DNA from: Actinomadura parmotrematis
GTDB lineage: Bacteria > Actinomycetota > Actinomycetes > Streptosporangiales > Streptosporangiaceae
Direction: 5' to 3'
Length of the DNA stretch: 64,000 nucleotides
Assembly (NCBI RefSeq): GCF_019458805.1
Contig: NZ_JAIBOA010000003.1
Location: forward strand, 186,001 to 250,000
The notes beneath the pieces are model-generated. The model was not told the origin of the DNA. It worked only from the letters and a program-made list of their open reading frames with translations, and made no database searches. Shown here piece by piece: positions 33,939 through 42,279 of the stretch (its first letter is position 1; every line of letters begins with the position of its first letter). Position numbers and translations under genes: made by a program.

Positions 33939-34805
33939 ACGCAGACCCCGCACCTGCCCCCGGCGCCCCGGTCGCCCGGCTCCCCGGCTCCCTGGCTCCC
34001 CGGCCGCTCCACCTTCGGCCTCTCTCTGGCCTCAGGCCCCCACGGCTCCAGACTCCTTGACCTTCAAGCTCCGGCCTTCCCGGGCTTCGCGGGCCTCCCG
34101 GCCTCCCCGCTTCCTCGGCTCCGGCCTTCCCGAACTTCCCGAGCCTCCCGGACTTCTCGGACCTCCCAGGCTCCCCGCTTCCCGGGCTCCCGGGCCTCTC
34201 GGGCCTCTCGGCTTCCCGCGCCTCCCGGCCCTCTCGGCTTCCCGCGCCTCCCGGCCTCCCGGCCTCCGGGCCTCCCGGCCCTCCCGGCTTCCCGGCCCTC
34301 CCGGCTTCCCGGCCCTCCCGGCTTCCCGGGCCTCCCGGCCTCCCGGGCCTCCCGGCCTCCGGGCCTCCCGGCCTCCGGGCCTCCGGGCCTCCGGGCCTCC
34401 CGGCCTCCTGGGCTCTCGGGCTCCCGGTCTCCCCGCTTCCCCGGCTCCGGCCTTCCCGAGCCTCCCGGGCTTCTCGGGCTTCTCGGACCTCCCGGGCTCC
34501 CCGCTTCCCGGCCTTCCGGGCCTCTCGGCTTCCCGCGCCTTCCGGCCCTTCCGGCCCTTCCGGCCCTCCCGGCCCTCCGGGGCTCTCGGCGCCGCTCGCG
34601 ACATCGGGCTCTGCCTTGGCCGCAGAGCTGCGGGCCGGGCCGTTGAACCGCGTGGTCGCGATACCTCACCGCATGCGGTTGAAGCGCGCAGTCGCTCGTT
34701 CACGAGTGCGACAGCGGCAGCGGTCTCTTCGGACCACGGCGCCCGACCGCCGCAAGGGCCACGCCCCTGCACATGTCATGGATCTCCTGAGTGGCACCGC
34801 TACTC
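33939..34805. repeat. gene-free low-complexity array, period about 9 bp
   Basis: From about 33960 to 34600 the sequence is a degenerate tandem array of CCTCCCGGC/CTTCCCGGC-like units (pyrimidine-rich on the plus strand, period roughly 9 bp). Any frame through it reads as a repetitive Pro/Ser/Leu/Arg or Gly/Arg/Glu/Pro string, which is a consequence of the repeat. Positions 34600-34805 are unique sequence with a small inverted repeat but no ORF with coding character. No gene is called. Confidence 0.75.
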
Positions 34806-34887
34806 GTGACCACCCGGTCGCCCAAAGTTGAGATGCGGCGTGTTGGCCACTTTCAAGATCGAAAGTGGCCAACACGCCGCATCTCAA
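34806..34887. repeat. hairpin element copy 1
   Basis: A perfect 27-bp stem (34828-34854 with 34861-34887) with loop AAGATC, preceded by GTGACCACCCGGTCG at 34806-34820. The stem core GCGGCGTGTTG is shared with copies near 58.9 and 60.8 kb. It lies 40 bp beyond the stop of the leftward gene at 34927, so it could also serve as that gene's terminator. Confidence 0.85.
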
Positions 34888-34926
34888 TCGGGCCGGACAC
34901 GGCATGAAGATCCACGAACCCGTGGT

Positions 34927-37900
34927 CTAGGGGGCCGTGGTTCCGGCTTCGGGGTGCGTTGCGGGCGGGTCGACAGGGGTGACCGCCGACTTCGGTGATG
35001 ACTCCGAATCCGGCTCCGTGGAGAGGATGGGGATGGCCTGGGTGACGAGGGCATCCGGAGGCGAGTACGCGGGCGCAGGCGTGATCGCGCTCGGTGTCGA
35101 GGCGCCCTGATCGGCTTTCGAGGACTCGACGAACGCCATGGGGGTGTTTCCCGTGCTGGGAGGGTTATCCACAGGACGGGATTCCTCTTCCTGCGGGAGC
35201 GCGGGGGGTTGACCATGGGAGTAAGCGGTCCGCCCCCGGGTGGGAGGGGCCTGCTGTTCGGAGGAAGAGGGGCCGGATCGGCGGTTGGGGGCGGTCTCGC
35301 CGCCTGGAGCGATCCGGTTGATTCGGCCAGGATGGTCGCCCCGGCCGACTTGGTTGCCCAGGTCGGGCTGGTTGCTCCGGTCGGGCCGGTCAAGCTGGTC
35401 GGGCCGATCAAACTGGTCAGGCTGGTCGGGCTGGTCAGGCCGATCAAACCGGTCAGGCCGATCAAACCGGTCAGGCCTGTCAAGTTGGTCAGGCCTGTCA
35501 AGTTGGTCGGGCCGGTCAAGTTGGTCGGGCTGGTCGGGCTGGTCGGGCTGGTCAGGCCGGTCGGGCCGGTCAAGGTGGTCGGGCCGGTCAAGGTGGTCGG
35601 GCCGGTCAAACCGGTCGGGCCGGTCAAGCTGGTCGGACCGATCAAACCGGTCGGGCTGGTCGGGCTGATCAAATCGGTCGGGGCGGTCGAGCTGGGCGGC
35701 GGCGGCAGGGGAGCAGTGCTCCTCCGCGTCGTGAACGGTGTTGCCCGTGCCGTCCGGAGGACGCACCGGAGCGGGTTCCTCCGGCTTGTCGCCGACCGGC
35801 GCGAAGGGCACGGCGGCCGGGTCGTCCTCGCCGGCCGCATCGGGTTCCCCGACCCCGGTCGAGGCGGCGCCCGCCGCCTCCGGCTCGGGAGCGACGGTCT
35901 CCGCCGCCTCCGGTCCGGGCGCGTTCGTGCTCGCCGTGGCGCGGGCGAAGAGGGTGGTGCCCGACGGTTCCGGGTGGGCGGGCGCCGGGTCGTCCGGTGA
36001 GCCCACCAGCACCCACGCGGACGTGCGCGTGGCGCCGAGCAGGAGCTCGCCGTCGGTGAGCGATCCCGCGCCCGCGGCGACCAGGACGTCCAGGTCGGGG
36101 AAGCGGGCCGCGCCGATGGCGAGGGGCGTCCCGCAGACCAGGTCGGCCGCGGGGAGCAGGAAGTCCGCGTCGTTCTCGGCGCCGGCGCGGGCGGCCGACA
36201 GCTCCTCGATGCGCGCCATCGCGTGCCGCTGGTGGGCGGCGAGGACGTCGGGCTCGGGGTCCTCGCCGGTGATCTCGACGACCTTGGCGCGGGACTCGGC
36301 CGCGGCCTCGCGGGCGGCGGTGAGTTCGGCCTCGGCGGCGGCGAGGGACTCCGCGCCGGACGTGCGGCGCTCCTCCAGCGCGGCCTCGGCGGCGGTGAGG
36401 CGCTCGCCGGCGGCGCGGGCGTCGTCGCGGGCGCGGTCGGCGGCGCTCGCGGCGACCTCGTGGGCGGTGGTGGCGGCGGTGAGCCGCTCTTCCAGGGCGC
36501 GGGCGGTCTGCTGGGCGGCGCGGGCGGCGGCGGTGGCGCGGGTGGCGCGGTCGACGCCCTCGGCGGCCAGCCGGGCGCGCTCGCGGTGCTCGGCGCCGGC
36601 GGTCTCGCGTTCGGCGGTGAGCCGGACGATCTCCTGGTCGAGGCGGACCTGGGCCTCCTGCGCGGCGACGAGGGCGGTCCCGCCCTCCTGGAGGAAGCGG
36701 TCGAGCTGGGCGCGGCGCTGCTCGGCGCGGTGCGCCGCGTCCTTGACCTCCTCGGCGCGGCCGGCGGCCTCGTCGGCCTTGCGGGTCTGGGCGCGGACCT
36801 CGTCGCGGAGCCGTTTCAGCTCGGCGGGCGGCGCGGCCATGTGGAGGCGCTGCGACAGGGTCATCTTCTGCCGGATGGCGCCGAGCGCGGACTCGGCGGC
36901 GGCGAGGCGGTAGTAGCTGGCGTGCCCTTCGGCGACGGCGTCGGCGTCCTGCGCGGCGAGCCGCTCGGCTTCCGCGGCGACGTCGGGGAGTTCGGCGCGG
37001 GCGCGGGCGAGGTCGGCGGTGAGGCGTTCCTCCTGGGCGGCGGCGGCCTGGAGTTCGGCGCGGGCGCGGGCGGCGCGTTCGTCGAGCCGGTCGCAGCGGG
37101 ACTTGGCGGTGTCGGCGGCGCCGGTGAGTTCGGCGGCTTCCCGGCCGGCGGCGTCGGCGGCCTGCTGGAGTCGCTCGGCTTCGGCGCGCGGTTCGGTGAG
37201 CGCTTCGGCGGCGTCGGAGCGTTCGGCGGCGAGGCGTTCGGCGTCGGCGTCGGCGGCGGTGATGGCGTTCTCGGCGGTCGCCAGCTCGCCGCGGAGGCCC
37301 TCGGCGCGCAGGCCGAGGTCGGTGAGTTCGCCGTGGAGGTCCTGCTCGCGGCGGTCGCGGCCCGCTTCGAGCGCTTGGACGCGGTCGTGGTCGCGGGGCC
37401 ACTGTTCCAGCCAGAGCAGGCTGCGGCGGAGCAGCCGCTCCTCGGCCTCCCACGCCTGCCGCCACGCGTCGCCGACGGGCCGGACGGTCGTGCCGCGCAC
37501 CCACGTTTCCGGTGCGGGCGGGCGGGCGGCCTCGCCCGCGACGGGTGCGTCGGGGGCGGCGGTCGGGAGGGTGCCGGACGGGTCGGCGTCCAGCGCCGCC
37601 GCCGGCACGCCGGTGAGCGGGGTGGTCGCGGACGGGTCGGCGGGGGGCAGGTCCGCGGCGGGCGCGGACGGCGTGGTCGAGGCGGGGGAGGGCGCGGCCG
37701 GGCCGGTGATCTCTTCCAGCGGCAGGGTGCCGGTGGACGGCGCCTCGGGCGCGTCCGGCAGTTCGGGGAGCACCTGGGTGTCCTGGCGGGGGGCGGTCGA
37801 CGGCAGCGCCTCCGGCGGCACCGGCGCGGGCGGCGGCCGGAACTCGATGGTGCCGTTGGATCCGGCCTCGCCCCGGCCGCGCAGTGCGGGGGCGGCGGCG

Positions 37901-38277
37901 GGCGCGCCCGGCTCCTCGTCCACCCGCACGGCGAACAGGGCGTCGGTGTCGAGGCCGTCCAGGACGGCGTCCAGGACGGGCGCGGGCGCCATCAGCAGGA
38001 CCCGCGACCCCGCCGCCAGCAGTTCCGTGACGCGGGCCCGCGCGGCGCCGGCCTCCTCGGCGGCGTCCACCGAAACCACGGACGCGGCGCCCGCCGGCGG
38101 CGCGGCCAGCAGGCCCGCGACGTCGGGGCGGGCGCCCGACAGCACGGCGCGCAGCGCCGCCAGATGCGGCGCCCACCCGATCACGCCCCCCGCGCCGCCG
38201 CCGATGCCGGCGTGCAGGTCCTCGTAATAGGCGGCCAGCGGCCCGTAGCCGTTCTCGACCTGTTCGTGCTGCTCCAC
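34927..38277 (-). CDS. large coiled-coil protein with C-terminal DRPD repeats
   Basis: This 1116-residue protein is of unrecognised family. Residues 1-140 form an Ala-rich globular region ([40 protein letters not shown]) that looks like a nucleotide- or ligand-binding fold but has no Walker motif. Residues 140-270 are Pro/Ala/Thr linker. Residues about 285-690 are long heptad-like helices, then a small domain ([40 protein letters not shown]) with beta character. After about 860 come acidic/basic [11 protein letters not shown] and DRPDQL repeats, then a disordered end. GTG 38277 follows GGGAGCGGGA. Confidence 0.72.
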   Translation of the reverse strand: MEQHEQVENGYGPLAAYYEDLHAGIGGGAGGVIGWAPHLAALRAVLSGARPDVAGLLAAPPAGAASVVSVDAAEEAGAARARVTELLAAGSRVLLMAPAPVLDAVLDGLDTDALFAVRVDEEPGAPAAAPALRGRGEAGSNGTIEFRPPPAPVPPEALPSTAPRQDTQVLPELPDAPEAPSTGTLPLEEITGPAAPSPASTTPSAPAADLPPADPSATTPLTGVPAAALDADPSGTLPTAAPDAPVAGEAARPPAPETWVRGTTVRPVGDAWRQAWEAEERLLRRSLLWLEQWPRDHDRVQALEAGRDRREQDLHGELTDLGLRAEGLRGELATAENAITAADADAERLAAERSDAAEALTEPRAEAERLQQAADAAGREAAELTGAADTAKSRCDRLDERAARARAELQAAAAQEERLTADLARARAELPDVAAEAERLAAQDADAVAEGHASYYRLAAAESALGAIRQKMTLSQRLHMAAPPAELKRLRDEVRAQTRKADEAAGRAEEVKDAAHRAEQRRAQLDRFLQEGGTALVAAQEAQVRLDQEIVRLTAERETAGAEHRERARLAAEGVDRATRATAAARAAQQTARALEERLTAATTAHEVAASAADRARDDARAAGERLTAAEAALEERRTSGAESLAAAEAELTAAREAAAESRAKVVEITGEDPEPDVLAAHQRHAMARIEELSAARAGAENDADFLLPAADLVCGTPLAIGAARFPDLDVLVAAGAGSLTDGELLLGATRTSAWVLVGSPDDPAPAHPEPSGTTLFARATASTNAPGPEAAETVAPEPEAAGAASTGVGEPDAAGEDDPAAVPFAPVGDKPEEPAPVRPPDGTGNTVHDAEEHCSPAAAAQLDRPDRFDQPDQPDRFDRSDQLDRPDRFDRPDHLDRPDHLDRPDRPDQPDQPDQPDQLDRPDQLDRPDQLDRPDRFDRPDRFDRPDQPDQPDQFDRPDQLDRPDRSNQPDLGNQVGRGDHPGRINRIAPGGETAPNRRSGPSSSEQQAPPTRGRTAYSHGQPPALPQEEESRPVDNPPSTGNTPMAFVESSKADQGASTPSAITPAPAYSPPDALVTQAIPILSTEPDSESSPKSAVTPVDPPATHPEAGTTAP
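35330..35690 (-). repeat. tandem D-R/Q-P-D-x-(F/L/P) coding repeats
   Basis: About 25 near-copies of a 12-bp unit encode overlapping tetra- to hexapeptides such as [18 protein letters not shown] and DRPDHL. The array is within one reading frame of the coiled-coil gene. Such perfect nucleotide repetition is prone to expansion and contraction. Confidence 0.9.
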
Positions 38278-38331
38278 TGCGATCCCGCTCCCGATAGCTT
38301 CGGGCCGTTATGTGTCCGTATCTGCCCCTGA

Positions 38332-39369
38332 TTAACGTCTCACCGGCGCGGGCTCTCCCGTCTGGGGGGTCGCGAGGAGCTGGACGAGCAGGTCGTCGAG
38401 GGTGACGATCCCGGCGAAAGCCGATTCCGGCGACCGCACGACGGCGATCTGCGCGCGCGCACGCCGCATCCGCGACACCGCGTCCAGCACGGTGGTGCCG
38501 GACGGCAGGGACGGCGCGGGCGTGGCGAGGTCGGCGGCGCGCCGGTCCTCATCGGGGGTGGCGACGGCCGCGCGGACGTGCACGATGCCGATGGGGCGGG
38601 CCGCCGACAGCACCAGCAGCCGGCTGTGCCCGGACGCGGTGGCGACGCGGCGGATCTCGGCCGGGGACGCGTCGGCGTCGATGGTGGTGACCCGCTCGGC
38701 CGGGACGGTGAGCGGCGCGAGGGTCGCCTCCCGGGAGGAGATCGTGCGGTGCAGGAGCTCGTGGTCGTGGCGGCCGATGAGGCCGAGCCGCCGCGACTCG
38801 CCGACGAGGTGCCGGAGGCCTTGCGGGTCGGTGTGGCTCTCCAGCTCGTCGCGGGGCGCGACCCGCACGAGCCGCAGCAGGGCGTTGGTGAGGCCGTTGA
38901 GGGCGGCGAGGACGGGCCGCGACACCTTGGCGAACGCCCGGAACGGCAGCGCCAGGATCAGCGCGGCCCGCTCGGGCGCGGCGATCGTCCACGACTTCGG
39001 GGCCATCTCGCCGACGACCATGTGGAGGAACGTGACGAGCGCGAGCGTCGCCGCGAACGCGACGGCCTTCGCGCCGGCCTCCGGCACGCCCACCGCGTGC
39101 AGGGGCGGTTCCAGGAGGTGCTCGACGGCGGGCTCGGTGACGATGGCGAGGCCGAGCGAGCACATGGTGATGCCGAACTGGGCGCCCGCCAGCATCAGCG
39201 ACAGCTCGCGGACGCCGGCGAGGGCGGCCTGTGCGGGGCGGCTGCCGGTGGCGGCGGCGCGTTCGAGCTGGCCGCGGTTGGCGGCGACGAGCGCGAACTC
39301 GGCCGCGACGAAGAACCCGTTGCCGAGCAGCAGCAGCACGGTGACCACGAGGGAGGCGGCGGGGCTCAC
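38332..39369 (-). CDS. CNNM/CorC-type membrane protein with CBS domains (second copy)
   Basis: This 345-residue protein has a DUF21/CNNM transmembrane region (LLLGNGFFVAAEFALVAANR, LMLAGAQFGITMCSLGLA, VVGEMAPKSWTIAAPERAALILA), then a pair of CBS motifs in the C-terminal half (LTVPAERVTTIDADASPAEI, GIVTLDDLLVQLLAT). The protein ends soon after, without the CorC_HlyC transporter-associated domain that its neighbour has, so it is a shorter variant. Role probably in Mg2+/Co2+ homeostasis. GTG 39369 overlaps the upstream gene's stop (GTGA). Confidence 0.9.
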   Translation of the reverse strand: MSPAASLVVTVLLLLGNGFFVAAEFALVAANRGQLERAAATGSRPAQAALAGVRELSLMLAGAQFGITMCSLGLAIVTEPAVEHLLEPPLHAVGVPEAGAKAVAFAATLALVTFLHMVVGEMAPKSWTIAAPERAALILALPFRAFAKVSRPVLAALNGLTNALLRLVRVAPRDELESHTDPQGLRHLVGESRRLGLIGRHDHELLHRTISSREATLAPLTVPAERVTTIDADASPAEIRRVATASGHSRLLVLSAARPIGIVHVRAAVATPDEDRRAADLATPAPSLPSGTTVLDAVSRMRRARAQIAVVRSPESAFAGIVTLDDLLVQLLATPQTGEPAPVRR

Positions 39370-40697
39370 GAGGACGCCTCCGCCCGCTCGGCGGCGGCGG
39401 GGGCGGCGGGCACCGGCCGCAGCCGCACCTGGTGCGGGACGCGCCGGTGCACCGACAGCACCTCGATCTCCACCGGGTCGACGGTGAGGCGGTCGCCGGC
39501 GGCGGGCAGCCGCCGCAGCTCGGCCATGATGAGGCCGCCGAGGGTGTCGTAGTGCTCGGCCTCGGGCAGCGGCAGCCCGGTGAGGCGGGTCACCTCGTCG
39601 ACGCGCAGGCCGCCGCCCGCGACCCAGGCGCCGTCGGGCGACGCCGTCGGCAGGTCGGGGCGGGCGTCGGTCTCGTCGGCGATCTCCCCGACGAGCTCCT
39701 CGGCGATGTCCTCGAAGGTGAGGATGCCGGCGAGGCCGCCGTACTCGTCGACGACGCAGGCGAACTCCTCGCCGGTCTCGCGCATCTGCCCGAGGACCCC
39801 GTACAGGGGCTGGCTGCCGGGGACGAGCAGCGCCGGGCGGGCCACGTCGCGGAGCGGCGTCGCCGGGTCGAGGGCGTCGTCGGCGACCTCGCGGACGCCC
39901 GCGACGCCGATGACGTCGTCGACCTCGGTGCCGTAGACGGGATGGTCGGTGTGGCCGTTCTCGCGGATGACGGCGACGAGGTCGGCGACGGTCGCCGACC
40001 CGGCGAGCACCGACACCTGCGGGCGCGGGACCATCACCTCGTCGGCGGTGCGGTCGCCGAACGCCAGGGCGCGTTCGAGCAGGCCCGACAGGTCGGCGGG
40101 CAGCGCGCCCGCGTCGTGGGACTTGCCGATGATGTCGCCGAGCTCCTCCAGCGTCGCGCCGCTGTGCAGCTCCTCGACGGGCTCGACGCCGGCGGCCCGC
40201 AGCAGCCGCGCGGCGGCGGCGTCGAACAGCCGGATGAGGGGGCCCGCGACGGCCAGGTAGGCGAGCGTCGAGCGGGCGAGGACCCGCGCGATCGTGTCGG
40301 CCTCGGCGAGCGCGAGGTTCTTGGGGAACAGCTCGCCGAGCACCATCTGGATGAGGGTGGCGAGCGCGAACCCGGCGACCAGCGCGATCGCGCCGGTCGC
40401 GCCGGCCGGGACGCCGGCGGCGGCGAGCGCGGGGCCGATCAGCTCGGCGAGGGCGGGCTTGGCGACGAACCCGACGACCAGGGTCGTCATGGTGATGCCG
40501 AGCTGCGCGCCCGACAGCATGAACGAGAGCCGGCCGAGGACCTTGACGGCGCGGCGCGCGGCGGCGTCGCCCCGTTCGGCGGCCTGCGCCAGGCGGACCC
40601 GGTCGGCGGCCATGTACGCGAACTCCTGCGCGACGAAGTAGCCCGTCGCGGCGGTGAGCAGGATCACGGCGAGGAGGCCGAGGACCGCGGTCACCAC
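39366..40697 (-). CDS. CNNM/CorC-type transporter (hemolysin family) with CBS and CorC domain
   Basis: This 443-residue protein has a DUF21 membrane region (ATGYFVAQEFAYMAADRVR, FMLSGAQLGITMTTLVVGF, MVLGELFPKNLALAEA), two CBS domains (DEVMVPRPQVSVLAGSA; FACVVDEYGGLAGILTFEDI) and a C-terminal CorC_HlyC domain (GLRVDEVTRLTGLPLPE, YDTLGGLIMAELRRLP). This is the full-length family pattern, linked to Mg2+ efflux or resistance. Start GTG 40697 (or 40694). First of two overlapping, probably co-transcribed genes. Confidence 0.92.
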   Translation of the reverse strand: MVTAVLGLLAVILLTAATGYFVAQEFAYMAADRVRLAQAAERGDAAARRAVKVLGRLSFMLSGAQLGITMTTLVVGFVAKPALAELIGPALAAAGVPAGATGAIALVAGFALATLIQMVLGELFPKNLALAEADTIARVLARSTLAYLAVAGPLIRLFDAAAARLLRAAGVEPVEELHSGATLEELGDIIGKSHDAGALPADLSGLLERALAFGDRTADEVMVPRPQVSVLAGSATVADLVAVIRENGHTDHPVYGTEVDDVIGVAGVREVADDALDPATPLRDVARPALLVPGSQPLYGVLGQMRETGEEFACVVDEYGGLAGILTFEDIAEELVGEIADETDARPDLPTASPDGAWVAGGGLRVDEVTRLTGLPLPEAEHYDTLGGLIMAELRRLPAAGDRLTVDPVEIEVLSVHRRVPHQVRLRPVPAAPAAAERAEASS

Positions 40698-40735
40698 GGG
40701 GCACCCGGTCCGGTGCCGTCGGGTCTATGACTAGG

Positions 40736-40789
40736 GTCCGACACTGCGGACTCACCACTCCTTCCACGGCGACTGCTTCCCCACGAAGC
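40736..40789 (-). other. two small hairpins in the leader of the CNNM operon
   Basis: On the minus strand the leader can form GTCCG-N6-CGGAC (40736-40751) and GCTTC-N5-GAAGC (40775-40789), both upstream of the start at 40697. I could not match it to the M-box or yybP-ykoY riboswitches that often precede such genes, so this is only structured sequence. Confidence 0.25.
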
Positions 40790-41007
40790 AACGTCGTCCC
40801 ACTTTAGGACGTTCCCGCCGCCCGCCCGGCGGGGACGTGACGCGGACCTCACGGCGGCGCCACCCCCGCCTTCCCCGCCCGCACCGGCGAAACGCGGTGT
40901 ACGCAAAGCGTCTTGTCTCGGAAAGTGCCACCGATCACACTGAATGCAGGCACATCGCACCAGGATGGCCTCAGGGTGCACAGCTGAAGACCGATCGCGG
41001 GGCTGAG

Positions 41008-42279
41008 GTGACAGAGAGCGGGTCCGGGGCCGCCGCGCCCATGAGCCGGGAGGGCGTCGACCACGCCCTCGCGGGGCTGCGCGCCGAGCAGGACCGCGTC
41101 GCCGCCGCCCTCCTCGACCTGGAGGGCCACGACGGGTACCGGCTGCTCAGCGGCGCCGCCCTCACCGGCGAGACCTGGCGCCGCTGGGACGAGGCCGGCG
41201 CCCGCGTCGCGCTGCTGTGGCGGCTGTTCGACGCCTACCGGACGGTCCTGGACGAGGCCGCGGCGCTGCGGGCGGCGCGCCCGCGGCCGGACGCCGGGAC
41301 GCTGGCGCGGCTCACCGAGCTCCTCACCGGCGACGCCGTCGAGACGCCCGGCGGGGACGTCCCGCTGGAGCGCCGCACCCTGCTCGGGCCGCGGCGCGAG
41401 CGCGTCACCCTGGACGAGGCGGTCGCGCTCATGTCGGCGGCGTTCGAGCGGGTCGCCGAGGTCGTCGTCGCCGCCGACGACGCCTGGACGGCGCTGCTCG
41501 TCCCGCTCGGCGAGGCCGAGGAGCGGTGGCGGGAGGCGGCGCGCCTCGCGCACGAGCTGGCGGGCGCCCGCCATCCGGAGCTGGACCGGCTCGGCCGCGA
41601 GCTGTCGGCGCTCGGCCGCACGGCCCGCACCGACCCGCTGTCGCCGGACGTGGACGCGGCGCGCCTCGCCCGCCTCCGCGACGGGATCGAGGCGCTGCGC
41701 GCCGACCTCGCCGGCGCCGTCCGGCTCCGCGACGCCTACCCGGAGCGGCTCGCCGAGGTGACCGCCGCCGTCGAGGAGGCCGCCGCGGCCGAAGCCGCCG
41801 CCCTGCGCGGCGCCGCCCTCGCCCACCAGAAGATCGACGCGGCCGGGCTGCCCGAGCTGCGGCCCGCCGCCGCCGCGCTCCGCGACCGGCTCGCCGCCCT
41901 CGACGGGCTGCGCGGCTCGGGCCGCTGGGCCGACCTCGCGGGCCGCTTCGCCGGCCTGGAGCGGGCCGCGGCGGGCGCGCGGGAACGCGCCGCCGAGCAC
42001 CTGCGTCTCAGCGGGGGGCTCCTCGACCGGCGCGCCGAGCTGCGCGGGCGGCTCGGCGCCTACAAGGCCAAGGCGGGCCGGCTCGGGCTCGCCGAGGACG
42101 AGGGGCTCGCCCGGCTGCACGAGCGGGCCCGCGACCTGCTCTGGACGGCGCCGTGCGACCTGCGGGCGGCGACGGTGGCGCTGGTCCGCTACCAGCGCGC
42201 GATCCAGACCGCCGGGGCGAGGACGGGCGGGGCGGGGCAGGACGAGGTCGGCGAGAACGAGGCGGCGACGCGGCGATGA
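41008..42279 (+). CDS. coiled-coil protein at the head of the PknG cluster
   Basis: This 423-residue, almost wholly helical, Ala/Arg/Glu/Leu-rich protein (DHALAGLRAEQDRVAAALLDL, ERWREAARLAHELAGA, ADLAGAVRLRDAYPERLAEV, YKAKAGRLGLAEDEGLARLH) has no recognisable enzyme motif or membrane segment. GTG 41008 is the likely start. Its stop overlaps the pknG start by four bases (ATGA), so the two are translationally coupled, suggesting a partner or scaffold of the kinase module. Similar coiled-coil genes accompany pknG in some actinomycetes, but function is not established. Confidence 0.8.
   Translation: MTESGSGAAAPMSREGVDHALAGLRAEQDRVAAALLDLEGHDGYRLLSGAALTGETWRRWDEAGARVALLWRLFDAYRTVLDEAAALRAARPRPDAGTLARLTELLTGDAVETPGGDVPLERRTLLGPRRERVTLDEAVALMSAAFERVAEVVVAADDAWTALLVPLGEAEERWREAARLAHELAGARHPELDRLGRELSALGRTARTDPLSPDVDAARLARLRDGIEALRADLAGAVRLRDAYPERLAEVTAAVEEAAAAEAAALRGAALAHQKIDAAGLPELRPAAAALRDRLAALDGLRGSGRWADLAGRFAGLERAAAGARERAAEHLRLSGGLLDRRAELRGRLGAYKAKAGRLGLAEDEGLARLHERARDLLWTAPCDLRAATVALVRYQRAIQTAGARTGGAGQDEVGENEAATRR

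Noticed and set aside
34057..34809. Long open frames through the 34-kb array, including a collagen-like Gly-x-y string on the minus strand
   Set aside because: The amino-acid periodicity follows directly from the 9-bp nucleotide repeat, with no start site, flanking domain or codon bias to support a protein.
40690..40800. M-box or yybP-ykoY riboswitch before the CNNM genes
   Set aside because: Two small hairpins exist, but none of the conserved core sequences of those riboswitch classes could be matched.
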